From positions 1-22,563 of the forward strand of contig JADZBR010000178.1 in assembly GCA_020852035.1 (NCBI GenBank): a stretch of DNA of 22,563 nucleotides. The letters are read 5' to 3'. Positions 1 through 7,440 of this stretch are shown here, in pieces. Made by a program: the position numbers and the translations under genes. The DNA comes from Caulobacteraceae bacterium (GTDB taxonomy: Bacteria > Pseudomonadota > Alphaproteobacteria > Caulobacterales > Caulobacteraceae). Numbering within the stretch: position 1 is the stretch's first letter; each line of letters begins with the position of its first letter. The notes beneath the pieces were generated by a model. That model worked only from the letters and a program-made list of their open reading frames with translations, was not told where the DNA came from and searched no databases.

Positions 1-82
1 CCTCAGGATGACTAAATTTGTAGACGCCACTCACCTTAGTCATGGTGAGGAGCGGCGAAGCCGCGTCTCGAACCACGCAATG
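1..82 (+). repeat. Dispersed palindromic element R, copy 1 (cut by window edge)
   Basis: The window opens inside an imperfect palindrome. It has a left half with CTCAGGATGAC, about 25 bp of unrelated spacer, and a right half with GTCATGGTGAGGAGC and then GCGTCTCGAACCACGCA. The same two halves recur at 10388-10487, 15590-15693 (opposite orientation) and 18365-18473, with a single half at 19735-19778. The outer left end is missing here only because the window starts too late. It is a short non-coding intergenic repeat. Confidence 0.85.
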
Positions 83-130
83 AATCGCCGCTAACCTGAT
101 GGCAACGACGTCGGCCGTATCGGCTCGCAT

Positions 131-1015
131 ATGGGGCGCCTCCACCACCACATCCTCCTCGGCCTTGCCGCGGCGCTGTCGCCCGCCCTGGCGCACGCCT
201 CGGCGGCCGATCTCTTCTACGAGCGCACCCTGATGAGCGCCGCGGACGCCCGCTGCGACCTCTTCGCCCCGCAGGTCTCCAGCGCCCTGGCCGCCGCCGG
301 CGCGCAGGCGCGCGGCGCGGCCCTGCGCTCCGGGGTCGACACCGCCACCCTGGCCGGCGTCGAGCAGCGCGCCCGCGCCAAGGCCGCCGCCACCGCCTGC
401 CGCTCGCCCGACCTCGCCACCGCCGCCGGCCGCGTGCGCTCGGCCTTCGACGGCTATGCGAAGATGAGCCGCATCAGCTACCCCGGCGACATCGCCGGCT
501 GGCAGGCCGACCGCTCGTCGAACAAGCCGCGCTGGCGCCTGGCGCAATCCACCCGCTTCGGCTTCGACCGCCTGCAGTTCGGCCTCGCCGGGACCCCCGG
601 CCGCGACCAGCTGATCGCGCTCGCCGCCTTCGCCGACGGGCAGGCGCCCTACGCCGCCCGCCTGGTCATGCGCGACCCGGCGCGGGCCGGCCGCGCCTGG
701 CTCGCCCGCTACGACGGGCCGAAGCGTCCGCCGCTGGCCGGCCGCCTGCCGCCCGCCTCGGCCACCCGCGCCGTCCTGGCCGAGGCCCGCGCCCCCGCCG
801 ACGAGGCCCTGACGCCCGCCGGCTTCGAGCGCCCCCTCGCCTTCCGCTTCCCCGCTTCGGCGGCGGCCAGCCTCGCCGCCCTCGACCCGCGCGAGGCGGT
901 GGCCGTGGAGTTCCTGTTCAGCCGCCGCGGGCGCCCCGACCAGGTGCGCCGCGCCTATATCGAGGTGGGCGACTTCGCCGCCGGCCGCGCCTTCCTGCAG
1001 GTCGCCGCCCGCTAG
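131..1015 (+). CDS. Secreted protein of unknown function
   Basis: A 294-residue protein that I do not assign to a named family. Residues 1 to about 25 form a signal peptide: Arg/His near the start, the hydrophobic run ILLGLAAALSPALA, then small residues (AHASA) suited to signal peptidase I. The mature part is rich in Ala and Arg, with two cysteines early in it (CDLF, TACRS) that could pair in the periplasm. No catalytic motif is apparent. Codon use is strongly GC-biased like the neighbours, and the reading frame is open for its whole length, which supports a real gene. The ATG has no clear Shine-Dalgarno, so the start is less certain than the frame. It lies 56 bp upstream of the lactonase-like gene on the same strand and may share its transcript. 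Confidence 0.75.
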   Translation: MGRLHHHILLGLAAALSPALAHASAADLFYERTLMSAADARCDLFAPQVSSALAAAGAQARGAALRSGVDTATLAGVEQRARAKAAATACRSPDLATAAGRVRSAFDGYAKMSRISYPGDIAGWQADRSSNKPRWRLAQSTRFGFDRLQFGLAGTPGRDQLIALAAFADGQAPYAARLVMRDPARAGRAWLARYDGPKRPPLAGRLPPASATRAVLAEARAPADEALTPAGFERPLAFRFPASAAASLAALDPREAVAVEFLFSRRGRPDQVRRAYIEVGDFAAGRAFLQVAAR

Positions 1016-1071
1016 TGACATCGCCGCCGCCGGGGCGCAGGCTGAAGCTTCCGCCGCCGCGAGCCCCCGCC

Positions 1072-1914
1072 ATGCGTCTGCCCGCCCTCGCCCTGGCGAT
1101 CTGCGCCGCCCTCGCGGCCGCGCCCGCCGCCCGCGCCGCCGGCCGCCCGCCGGACGTGCGGCTCTACGCCATCGACTGCGGGCGCATCGCCACGACCGAT
1201 GCGGACGGCTATGCCGACGACGGCGCCTACCGCGGCGCGGCCCGCACCCTGGTGGTTCCCTGCTTCCTGATCCGCCACCCCAGGGGCGACCTGCTCTGGA
1301 ACACCGGCCTGCCGGCGGCGACGGCCGAACGCCCGGTGGTCGAGGGGACCGAGACGCTCACCCTCCAGCGCCCGCTGGCGGACCAGTTGAAGCGCCTGCG
1401 CCTGAAGCCGGCCGACATCGAGTTCCTGTCGGTCTCCCACAGCCATTTCGACCACATGGGAAGCGCCGGCCTGTTCGCCGGCTCGACCTGGATCGTCGAT
1501 GCCAAGGAGCGCGCCTACGCCTTCCGCCCGCAGGCCCGCGCCGCCGGGGACTTCGCCGCCTACGCCGCCCTGGAGACGGCCGACACCATCCTGATCGAGG
1601 GCGAGGGCGACCACGACGTCTTCGGCGACGGTTCGGTGACGATCGTCCAGGCGCCGGGCCACACGCCCGGCCACACGGTGCTGCTGGTGCGGCTGCGCAA
1701 GGCCGGCCCGGTGCTGCTGGCCGGCGACCTCTGGCATTTCGACGAGAACCGCCAGCCCCGCCGCGTCCCCCGTTTCAACACCGACCGCGCCCAGACCCTG
1801 GCCAGCATGGACAAGGTCGAGGCGCTCGCCGCCGCTGCCGGCGCCCGGGTGGTGCTGGAGCACGTCCCCTGGCAGTTCGAGGCGTTGCCGAAGTTCCCCA
1901 AGGCGCTGCGTTGA
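1072..1914 (+). CDS. Exported MBL-fold hydrolase, N-acyl homoserine lactonase-like
   Basis: A 280-residue metallo-beta-lactamase-fold hydrolase. The zinc ligands can be read directly: H123-S-H125-F-D127-H128, H197 in APGHTPGH, D219 in AGDLWHF and H264 near the C-terminus. This HxHxDH~H~D~H layout is that of the AHL lactonase branch, which opens lactone rings using two metals. Residues 1 to about 23 form a signal peptide (MRLPALALAICAALAAAPAARAA), so the enzyme probably acts in the periplasm or outside the cell, whereas classical AiiA is cytoplasmic. The frame is open from a GTG at 1015, but the ATG at 1072 is chosen because the signal peptide begins there. The substrate is inferred only; other lactones or esters are possible. 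It ends 40 bp from the convergent MaoC gene. Confidence 0.85.
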   Translation: MRLPALALAICAALAAAPAARAAGRPPDVRLYAIDCGRIATTDADGYADDGAYRGAARTLVVPCFLIRHPRGDLLWNTGLPAATAERPVVEGTETLTLQRPLADQLKRLRLKPADIEFLSVSHSHFDHMGSAGLFAGSTWIVDAKERAYAFRPQARAAGDFAAYAALETADTILIEGEGDHDVFGDGSVTIVQAPGHTPGHTVLLVRLRKAGPVLLAGDLWHFDENRQPRRVPRFNTDRAQTLASMDKVEALAAAAGARVVLEHVPWQFEALPKFPKALR

Positions 1915-1920
1915 GCCATC

Positions 1921-1943
1921 CCTTCTTCCCTTGCGGGAGAAGG
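1921..1943. terminator. Hairpin between convergent genes
   Basis: CCTTCTTCCC and GGGAGAAGG pair around a TTGC loop, with one bulged T. The hairpin lies between the stop codons of the convergent lactonase-like and MaoC genes, so it may terminate both. There is no clear U-run, so factor-independent termination is uncertain. Confidence 0.45.
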
Positions 1944-1954
1944 CTGAAGCGCGC

Positions 1955-2401
1955 TCAGGCGTACATCACCGAGATGGTCTCGGCCACGCAGGCCGGTTTG
2001 GCCTCGCCCTCGATCTCGATGGTGCACTCGTTCCTGATCTGCATGCCGCCGGCCTTGGGCTCGGCGCCGATCAGCTTCTGGCGCATCCGCACCCGCTTGC
2101 CGACACGCACCATGTTGATGAAGCGCACCTTGTCGGAGCCGTAGTTGATGCCGCGCGTGACGCCCTTCACCGGCAGCATGCCGGCGCCCAGGAACGGGAT
2201 CAGCGAGAGGGTCAGGTAGCCGTGGGCGATCGGGCCGCCGATCTCGCGGGTGGCGCGCTCGACGTCGACGTGGATCCACTGGTGGTCGCCGGTCGCCTCG
2301 GCGAACTGGTTGACCCGCTCCTGGCTGATCTCGACCCAGTCGGAGACGCCGACCTCCGTGCCCACCAGGCCCGGCAGGTCCTTCATTTCCACGGCGTCCA
2401 T
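1955..2401 (-). CDS. MaoC-family (R)-enoyl-CoA hydratase-like protein
   Basis: A 148-residue single hot-dog protein of the MaoC/NodN dehydratase family. Members hydrate trans-2-enoyl-CoA to (R)-3-hydroxyacyl-CoA or act on related thioesters. The hydratase-2 signature is visible: the Asp-His dyad D39/H44 in TGDHQWIHVD, then the conserved GGPIAHGYLTLSL segment. The length is normal for a single-domain member. The frame continues 22 codons further upstream, but the ATG at 2401 has a good Shine-Dalgarno (GGGAGG) and matches the usual N-terminus, so it is preferred. The gene is divergent from the acyl-CoA thioesterase at 2577, consistent with a shared role in acyl-CoA metabolism. The physiological substrate cannot be told from sequence. 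Confidence 0.9.
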   Translation of the reverse strand: MDAVEMKDLPGLVGTEVGVSDWVEISQERVNQFAEATGDHQWIHVDVERATREIGGPIAHGYLTLSLIPFLGAGMLPVKGVTRGINYGSDKVRFINMVRVGKRVRMRQKLIGAEPKAGGMQIRNECTIEIEGEAKPACVAETISVMYA

Positions 2402-2576
2402 CGCTTGCCTCCCTTTGGCGCTAGGTCGGCAAGCTCTAAGGGCGCGCGAGGAGTGGGGCAAGCGCACGCATGGCCCCCGCCTCGAGGGAGAGGGGGCGGG
2501 CCCCGCCGCCCGCCCTGTTGCCTGCCGCGGCGGCGCCTTCCCAGATAAGCGCCGGTATCACGCCTGAGGAGCCGTC

Positions 2577-3359
2577 ATGGGCCCGGTCTACACCATGGAC
2601 AGCCCCACCCGCGCCATCGCCACCGACGAGGCCGCCGGCCCCTGGGACCCGCGCCTGCAGCACGGCGGGGCGCCCTCGGCGCTGATCTGCTGGGCGGTCG
2701 AGCAACTGCCCACCGCCGTCCCCATGCGCATCGCCCGCCTGACCGTGGACCTGCTGCGGCCCGTCCCCATCGGCCCCATCGACATCGAGACCGAGGTGAT
2801 CCGCGAGGGCCGCAAGATCCAGGTCTGCTCGGCGCGCCTGCTGGCCAACGGCGTCGAGGTGGTCCGCGCCAGCCTGCAGAAGGTGCGCGTCGAACCGGTC
2901 GAGCCGCCGCCCGAGACCCTGCAGCCGATGGACCTGCCCCCGCCCGACGCCGGCCAGACGCCGGCGGCGCTCTTCGACCTCGCCCCGCGCCCGGGCTTCA
3001 CCAGGGGCATGAGCCTGCGCGAGGTGAGGGGCTCGTGGCGCGAGCCCGGCCCGGCCGCCATCTGGTTCCGCAGGGACGGGGCGTTCATCGAGGGCGAGGA
3101 GACCACGCCTTCGATGAAGGCCGCCCAGGTGGCCGACTTCCCTAACGGCGTCTCCAACTGGCTGGACTTCTCGCAGTGGAGCTTCATCAACGGCGACATG
3201 ACCATGAACCTGGCCCGCATGCCGGTCGGCGACTGGATCTGCCTGGACGCCGACAGCTACCTCGGCGACGCGGGCGCGGGGGTGGCGTTCGGCCGCCTGG
3301 GCGACGAGAAGGGCTGGTTCGGCCGCACCGTGCAGAGCATGGTGATCGAGCGGCGGTGA
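2577..3359 (+). CDS. Acyl-CoA thioesterase family protein (double hot-dog)
   Basis: A 260-residue protein resembling the TesB-like '4HBT_3' thioesterases, which hydrolyse acyl-CoA to free acid and CoA in the cytoplasm. Two hot-dog halves can be made out. Residues 1 to about 105 include LQHGGAPSALICWAVE, the central-helix segment, and RLTVDLLRPVPIGPIDIETEVIR. From about residue 135 to the end there is SNWLDFSQWSFINGDMTMNLARMPVGDWICLDADSYLGDAGAG, the typical C-terminal half. The ATG follows GAGGAG at good spacing. It is transcribed away from the MaoC dehydratase across a 175 bp gap. Substrate chain length is unknown. Confidence 0.85.
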   Translation: MGPVYTMDSPTRAIATDEAAGPWDPRLQHGGAPSALICWAVEQLPTAVPMRIARLTVDLLRPVPIGPIDIETEVIREGRKIQVCSARLLANGVEVVRASLQKVRVEPVEPPPETLQPMDLPPPDAGQTPAALFDLAPRPGFTRGMSLREVRGSWREPGPAAIWFRRDGAFIEGEETTPSMKAAQVADFPNGVSNWLDFSQWSFINGDMTMNLARMPVGDWICLDADSYLGDAGAGVAFGRLGDEKGWFGRTVQSMVIERR

Positions 3360-3375
3360 CTGTAGACTCTCGGCG

Positions 3376-3831
3376 ATGACCCGAGATGATCAGGACATCT
3401 ACCGACTGATCCTGGCCTTTGTCGCGGCCTGGGTGACCAGCGCCGTGGCCACGACGGCGCTGTTGGCCACGGACGCGCTGATGGCGAGAGGATCGCTCTG
3501 GCCGGACGCGGCTTTCGTCGCGGGCGGCGCACTGATCCTCATCTCCACCCCCGCGATGCTGACCGTTGGGCTGCCTGCATTCCTGCTGCTAAGGAATTAC
3601 GTCCGCAGATTGCCCGGACGGTCAGCTGCCGCCGGGGGCTTGGCGGGGGCTGTGTTCATGGGCGGCTGGATAACCATGGCCATCCCAAATCACCGGGGCG
3701 CCCTTCCGCTCGAATTCCTGGTGATCATCGCCCAGGCCGCGGCTGTTGGCGCCGCCAGCGGCTTTGCGTTCTGGTTTGTCGCCTATTCGAGTTACGGCCC
3801 TTGGGGCGATCGCTGGCGTAGAGAACCTTGA
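3376..3831 (+). CDS. Small integral membrane protein, unknown function
   Basis: A 151-residue protein with four likely membrane helices at about residues 9-32, 44-72, 84-104 and 113-136. The loops are short and the C-terminus ends in a charged WGDRWRREP. No family is recognised. It starts 16 bp after the thioesterase stop, and its own stop (3829-3831) lies one base before the ATG of the GFA protein, so the three genes probably share one transcript. There is no strong Shine-Dalgarno. Its base composition is visibly less GC-biased than its neighbours, which may mean weaker selection or later arrival. The frame is supported by consistent hydrophobic segments and the tight packing. Confidence 0.7.
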   Translation: MTRDDQDIYRLILAFVAAWVTSAVATTALLATDALMARGSLWPDAAFVAGGALILISTPAMLTVGLPAFLLLRNYVRRLPGRSAAAGGLAGAVFMGGWITMAIPNHRGALPLEFLVIIAQAAAVGAASGFAFWFVAYSSYGPWGDRWRREP

Positions 3832-3832
3832 G

Positions 3833-4297
3833 ATGAAATCCCCCGCCCTCCCCGCCGAAGGCGGCTGCCGCTGCGGCCAGCTGCGTTTCCGGCTCACCAA
3901 GCCGCCGCTGTTGACCTCGGCCTGCCACTGCACCGGCTGCCAGAAGATGAGCTCCAGCGCCTATTCCCTGACCATCATGGCGCCCGCCGACGGCTTCGAG
4001 GTGCTGAGCGGCGAGCCGGTGATCGGCGGCCTGCACGGGCCGATGGCGCACCACCACTTCTGCGGCCACTGCATGAGCTGGGTCTTCACCCGCGCCGAGG
4101 GCATGGACTGGTTCGTCAACGTCCGCCCGACCATGCTGGACGATCCCTCGTGGTTCGAGCCGTTCATGGAGACCTTCGTCGGCGAGGGCCTGCCGTGGGC
4201 GAAGACCCCGGCCCGCCACAGCTTCCCGGTGCTGCCCGAGCCGGAGGGGTGGCGCCAGATGATGGCGGCCTACGCCGAGGCGGTCGCGAAAGGCTGA
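3833..4297 (+). CDS. GFA-family zinc-binding protein
   Basis: A 154-residue protein of the GFA (glutathione-dependent formaldehyde-activating enzyme-like) fold. The zinc-binding cysteines are all in place: C12 and C14 in GGCRCGQL, C31, C33 and C36 in CHCTGC, and C77 and C80 in FCGHC. The founding member was described as helping formaldehyde react with glutathione. Most homologues have no proven reaction, so only the fold and metal sites are certain. The ATG at 3833 is chosen because it begins just before the GGCxCG motif and immediately follows the previous stop. The frame stays open upstream inside the membrane-protein gene. Confidence 0.88.
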   Translation: MKSPALPAEGGCRCGQLRFRLTKPPLLTSACHCTGCQKMSSSAYSLTIMAPADGFEVLSGEPVIGGLHGPMAHHHFCGHCMSWVFTRAEGMDWFVNVRPTMLDDPSWFEPFMETFVGEGLPWAKTPARHSFPVLPEPEGWRQMMAAYAEAVAKG

Positions 4298-4306
4298 GCG
4301 CCCGCT

Positions 4307-4337
4307 AAATCCTCCCCCATTGCATGGGGGAGGATTT
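4307..4337. terminator. Perfect 14-bp-arm hairpin, bidirectional terminator candidate
   Basis: The arms at 4307-4320 and 4324-4337 are exact reverse complements around a 3-base loop (TGC). The structure has A-rich and T-rich flanks on both sides and lies between the convergent GFA and MFS genes, so it could terminate transcription from either direction. The core (CCTCCCCCAT...ATGGGGGAGGATTT) recurs at 17698-17734 as the right end of repeat B2, so it is also a member of a dispersed repeat family. Confidence 0.75.
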
Positions 4338-4348
4338 GCGCCACCGCC

Positions 4349-5818
4349 TCAGGCCCGGCCTTCGATCTCCGCGGCGCTCTCGCCCTTGGCCTTGACTTCG
4401 GCCAGTTCGCGCAACGTCGCCTCGTGGCTCTCGCGACTGACCTTGTAGGTCGCCATCGCGACCATCATCAGCATCCACAGCGTCAGGATCGAGGGCACGT
4501 AGTAGGCGCCGAAACGCCAGAGCGCTTCGTCGGACACCTGGCTGGGATCGGCCCCGGTGGGGAAATCCGCCGCCGAGAGCACGAAGCCGGCGGCGATCAC
4601 CCCGAAGCCCTGCACGGCCTTCCTGATGAAGGTGTTGGCCGCGAAGAAGATGCCCTCCGAGCGGCGGCCGGTCTTCAGCTCGGCCTGTTCGACCAGGTCG
4701 GCCAGCATCGAGGAGGCCAGGATCTGGAAGCAGATGATCAGGCCGGTGTCGATCATGGTGGTGAGGATCACGATCCAGAACACCATCGGGTCCTCGTTGC
4801 CGGGCAGGATGCCGAGGAGCCGCAGCACGATCGGCGTCGGCGCCCCCAGGAAGGCGACCAGGCCGATGATCATCGCCCCGCGCTTCTTGCCGATGGTGCG
4901 GGTGACGACGGGCGCCATCACCGAGCCGATCACCGCCGAGACGAAAACGCTGAGCGTGATGAAGCCGATCTGCTGGGAGGTGAACCCCCAGAAATAGGTC
5001 GAGAAGTAGAAGGCCAGGGCCGCCGAGAGCCCCGTGGCGACGGCGCCCAGGATGGCCGCCACGAAAAGGGCGACGAACGAGCGGTTGGCCAGGGTCTCGA
5101 AGATCTCGCGGAAGATCAGCCCCAGGCTCATCCTGCGCGCCGGCGGCGGGGGCTTCAGGTGCGCGATCCGCGAGTGGGTGCCGGCCGCCGAGACGATCAC
5201 CGCGATGAAGATCAGCACCGAGGCGACGATCCCGTAGAGCTCGTAGGCGTCGCGGTTGAACTGGCCGTTGGGGATCGTCGGCGTCACGAACAGCGGGAAG
5301 ACCGCCACGAACATCAGCACCGACATGAAGTTCCCGCCGGTCCAGCCGAAGTAGTAGCGGAAGGAAAGCAGCGAGCTTCGCTGGTCGTAGTCGTCGGTCA
5401 GCTCCGGCGCGAGCGCCGAGGAGGGGGTCTCGTAGAAGGTGATGAAGGTGCGGATCAGCACCGCCAGCAGCAGCAGGTACCAGAAGAGCTGGCCCTGCGA
5501 CCACGCCGGCGGGTTCCACAAAAGGAAGTAGGTCGCCGCCACCGGGATCGCCGAGGCGTACATGAACGGGTGCCGCCGGCCCCAGCGGGAGCGCAGGTTG
5601 TCCGACCAGTAGCCGACGATCGGGTCGGACACCGCGTCCAGCACCAGGGCGGTGGTGATCGCCAGCCCCACCAGCCGCGCGTCGACCCCGATCACCTGGC
5701 TGTAGAACAGCAGCAGGAAGTAGTTGAACCCCTGGTCCTTCACCCCATAGGCCACCGAGCCGAAGCCGTAGGCGAGCTTGGTCCAGAGGGAGGGGGCCGA
5801 GGTCGCCTTGGTCGTCAC
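4349..5818 (-). CDS. MFS transporter, GPH (glycoside-pentoside-hexuronide):cation symporter type
   Basis: A 489-residue transporter, the normal size for the family, with about 12 hydrophobic helices. Diagnostic parts include KLAYGFGSVAYGVKDQG at the N-terminus, DAVSDPIVGYWSDNLRSRWGRRHPF (the GPH-type D-x2-DPxxG loop 2-3 signature) and the central TRTIGKKRG loop. Members import sugars or glycosides with Na+ or H+ across the inner membrane; the substrate here cannot be read. The start is a GTG at 5818, with GGGG about 10 bases upstream. It stands alone on the minus strand. Upstream are 373 bp without genes that hold repeat B1; downstream is a hairpin shared with the GFA gene. Confidence 0.9.
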   Translation of the reverse strand: MTTKATSAPSLWTKLAYGFGSVAYGVKDQGFNYFLLLFYSQVIGVDARLVGLAITTALVLDAVSDPIVGYWSDNLRSRWGRRHPFMYASAIPVAATYFLLWNPPAWSQGQLFWYLLLLAVLIRTFITFYETPSSALAPELTDDYDQRSSLLSFRYYFGWTGGNFMSVLMFVAVFPLFVTPTIPNGQFNRDAYELYGIVASVLIFIAVIVSAAGTHSRIAHLKPPPPARRMSLGLIFREIFETLANRSFVALFVAAILGAVATGLSAALAFYFSTYFWGFTSQQIGFITLSVFVSAVIGSVMAPVVTRTIGKKRGAMIIGLVAFLGAPTPIVLRLLGILPGNEDPMVFWIVILTTMIDTGLIICFQILASSMLADLVEQAELKTGRRSEGIFFAANTFIRKAVQGFGVIAAGFVLSAADFPTGADPSQVSDEALWRFGAYYVPSILTLWMLMMVAMATYKVSRESHEATLRELAEVKAKGESAAEIEGRA

Positions 5819-5942
5819 TGGTGTTTTCCCCTTGCGGTCCCGCGCTCAGCGGCGGTTTCGCAAGTGGTAGCCGAATCCGAGGACCGGCGCATGCGCTCAG
5901 AGTCGGCCAGGCGCCGCGGGCCGGAAGCGTGCCGCGCTCTTC

Positions 5943-6146
5943 ACCTCCCCCGCGCAGCGGCGGGAGGGGGCCCGACCGCCGAGCGCAGCGAAGAGCGGTT
6001 GGTGGAGGGGGCAGGCGGCGACCTGGGTTTCCCGGCCGTGCGCGGCTGGTGCTCAGGGCCGGTCGCACCGCGGCGTCTGTCGCTCGCCCCCTCCACCACG
6101 CGCTCCTCGGCGCGCGGTCCCCCTCCCGCCGCTTCGCGGGGGAGGT
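5943..6146. repeat. GC-rich long inverted repeat element, copy B1
   Basis: This covers most of the 373 bp gap between the MFS and VOC genes. The left arm (5943-6012) and right arm (6086-6146) are near reverse complements. Both begin with a hairpin of the CCTCCCCCGCG...GCGGGAGG type and continue through a GGTGGAGGGGGC / GCCCCCTCCACC segment. A 73 bp core separates them. Copy B2 at 17562-17737 has the same arms but an unrelated core. No reading frame is credible inside. The layout (long arms, short core, no transposase) fits a miniature inverted-repeat element or paired palindromic repeats. Confidence 0.8.
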
Positions 6147-6159
6147 AAGCACCCGCTTT

Positions 6160-6182
6160 CCCTTCCCCGGCAGGGGCAAGGG
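6160..6182 (-). terminator. Hairpin downstream of the VOC gene
   Basis: CCCTTCCCC and GGGGCAAGGG pair around GGCA with a one-base bulge, starting 10 bp past the stop codon of the minus-strand VOC gene. It may end that transcript, but there is only a short T-run (GAAAGC on the transcribed side), so confidence is moderate. Confidence 0.4.
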
Positions 6183-6191
6183 CTCTCAGGC

Positions 6192-6680
6192 TCAGCCCGC
6201 GTGGGCCTTCTTCAGTTCGCCGATGTCCAGCTTGACCATCTTCAGCATGGCCTCGGTGGCGCGCCTGGCCTTGGCCGGGTCGGGGTCGTTCACCAGGTCG
6301 TAGAGCTCGACCGGCGTGACCTGCCAGGAGAAGCCGAACCTGTCCTTCAGCCAGCCGCACTGGGACGGCTGGCCGCCGCCGGCCAGCAGCGCGTCCCAGT
6401 AGTAGTCGACCTCCGCCTGGTCCTTGCAGTCGATGACCATCGAGACCGCCTCCGAGAACTGGAAGACAGGGCCGCCGTTGATCGAGGTGAACTTCTGGCC
6501 GTCCAGCTCGAAATCCACGGTCAGCACCTTGCCGGGCTGGGCTTCCGGGCCGCCGGGGTAGTGGGCGTCGGTGTAGCGGGTGATCTTGCCGACCGAGGAG
6601 TTCCTGAAGATCGAGGCGTAGAACGTCGCGGCCTCTTCGGCCTGGGTGTCGAACCAGAGGCAGGGGGTGATGCGGGGCAT
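6192..6680 (-). CDS. VOC-superfamily protein, PhnB-like
   Basis: A 162-residue protein of the vicinal-oxygen-chelate fold, PhnB / '3-demethylubiquinone-9 3-methyltransferase domain' group. The typical beginning MPRITPCLWFDTQAEEAATF and the following FTSINGGPVFQFSEAVSM, then DRFGFSWQVTP, match this group closely. Despite the old domain name, most members have no demonstrated methyltransferase activity, and the function is unknown. The ATG at 6680 follows AGGAGG at ideal spacing. The frame is open further upstream across the DUF1428 gene, but that stretch is out of frame with the real neighbour and is discarded. It probably forms a unit with DUF1428, 89 bp upstream on the same strand. Confidence 0.88.
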   Translation of the reverse strand: MPRITPCLWFDTQAEEAATFYASIFRNSSVGKITRYTDAHYPGGPEAQPGKVLTVDFELDGQKFTSINGGPVFQFSEAVSMVIDCKDQAEVDYYWDALLAGGGQPSQCGWLKDRFGFSWQVTPVELYDLVNDPDPAKARRATEAMLKMVKLDIGELKKAHAG

Positions 6681-6769
6681 GGAAGCCTCCTTTCGGGGTG
6701 AGAGGGAGCGCCCGCCCGCCGATGTCGCGGGCGTCGTTTCGGGTCCGGAGCCGGCGGCGCGCTCGGCGG

Positions 6770-7117
6770 CTAGAACGCGACCAGCGACCGGAAGCCGCCG
6801 AACATCATCCGCTTGGGGTCGAACGGGCACCCGGGGTCCTGCATGCGCGGGTCGGCCATGACCTTGGCGTTGATCTCGTCGCGCTTTTCGCGGGACGGAT
6901 AGGTGATCCAGGAGAAGACCACGATCTCGTCGTCCCTGGCCTGGACGGCCCGCGGAAACGAGGTCAGCTCGCCGTCGGGCGTGTCGTCGCCGACGCACTC
7001 CACATAGGAGAGCGCGCCGTGTTCCATCCAGATCTCGCCGGCCTTGCGGGCCACCTCCTCATAGGTCGCGACATTGGCCCTGGGCAGGGCGAGCACGAAA
7101 CCATCGACGTAAGGCAT
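6770..7117 (-). CDS. DUF1428 (YbaA-like) family protein
   Basis: A 115-residue protein matching the DUF1428 / YbaA family: MPYVDGFVLALPRANVATYEEVARKAGEIWMEHGALSYVECVGDD near the N-terminus and DPRMQDPGCPFDPKRMMFGGFRSLV at the C-terminus. The fold is a small ferredoxin-like alpha/beta barrel, and the biochemical role is unknown. The ATG at 7117 has GGGAGG six bases upstream; a TTG one codon earlier is less likely. It is often found beside PhnB-type VOC genes in proteobacteria, as here. Confidence 0.9.
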   Translation of the reverse strand: MPYVDGFVLALPRANVATYEEVARKAGEIWMEHGALSYVECVGDDTPDGELTSFPRAVQARDDEIVVFSWITYPSREKRDEINAKVMADPRMQDPGCPFDPKRMMFGGFRSLVAF

Positions 7118-7242
7118 CAAAGCCTCCCTGGTGTTGCGTCGGCCTAAGGACGGCCCGGCGCCCGCCGATCCGACAGGCGCCGACGAATTTATCCCCGGCG
7201 GGGCATCAAGGCGCAGAATGACCGGCCTTTCCAGACAGCGGC

Positions 7243-7440
7243 TCAGCGATGCGGATTCTCGAAGATCTCCTCTACCGGCACGCCGAACAGCGAGGCGATG
7301 CGGTAGGCCAGGTCCAGTGACGGATCGTGACGCTCCGATTCCAGCGCGATCACCGCCTGGCGCGAGACGGCCAGCCGCGTTCCCAGGTCCTGCTGGGTCC
7401 AGCCGCGCGCCTGGCGAAGCGTCCGCAGTTGGTTCTTCAT
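7243..7440 (-). CDS. Small HTH (XRE/Cro) transcriptional regulator
   Basis: A 65-residue protein that is essentially one Cro/CI-type DNA-binding domain: MKNQLRTLRQARGWTQQDLG, then RLAVSRQAVIALESERHDPS (the recognition region) and LAYRIASLFGVPVEEIFE. Such very small regulators, usually called YozG/XRE type, tend to be encoded with a membrane protein, as here. The ATG overlaps the stop codon of the upstream membrane gene (ATGA), so the two are translationally coupled. The two palindromes over the promoter at 7853-7899 are its likely operators (inferred), giving autoregulation. There is no effector domain, so any signal must come from the membrane partner or from protein level. Confidence 0.92.
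   Translation of the reverse strand: MKNQLRTLRQARGWTQQDLGTRLAVSRQAVIALESERHDPSLDLAYRIASLFGVPVEEIFENPHR

Noticed and set aside
4424..6148. Long plus-strand open frame (574 codons) across the MFS gene
   Set aside because: It is antisense to a clear 12-helix transporter and reads as Arg/His/Asp-rich low-complexity protein, the usual by-product of GC-rich third positions.
6192..6998. Possible fusion of the VOC protein with an upstream extension
   Set aside because: AGGAGG directly before ATG 6680 and the standard PhnB N-terminus fix the start; the extension is out of frame with the real DUF1428 gene that it overlaps.
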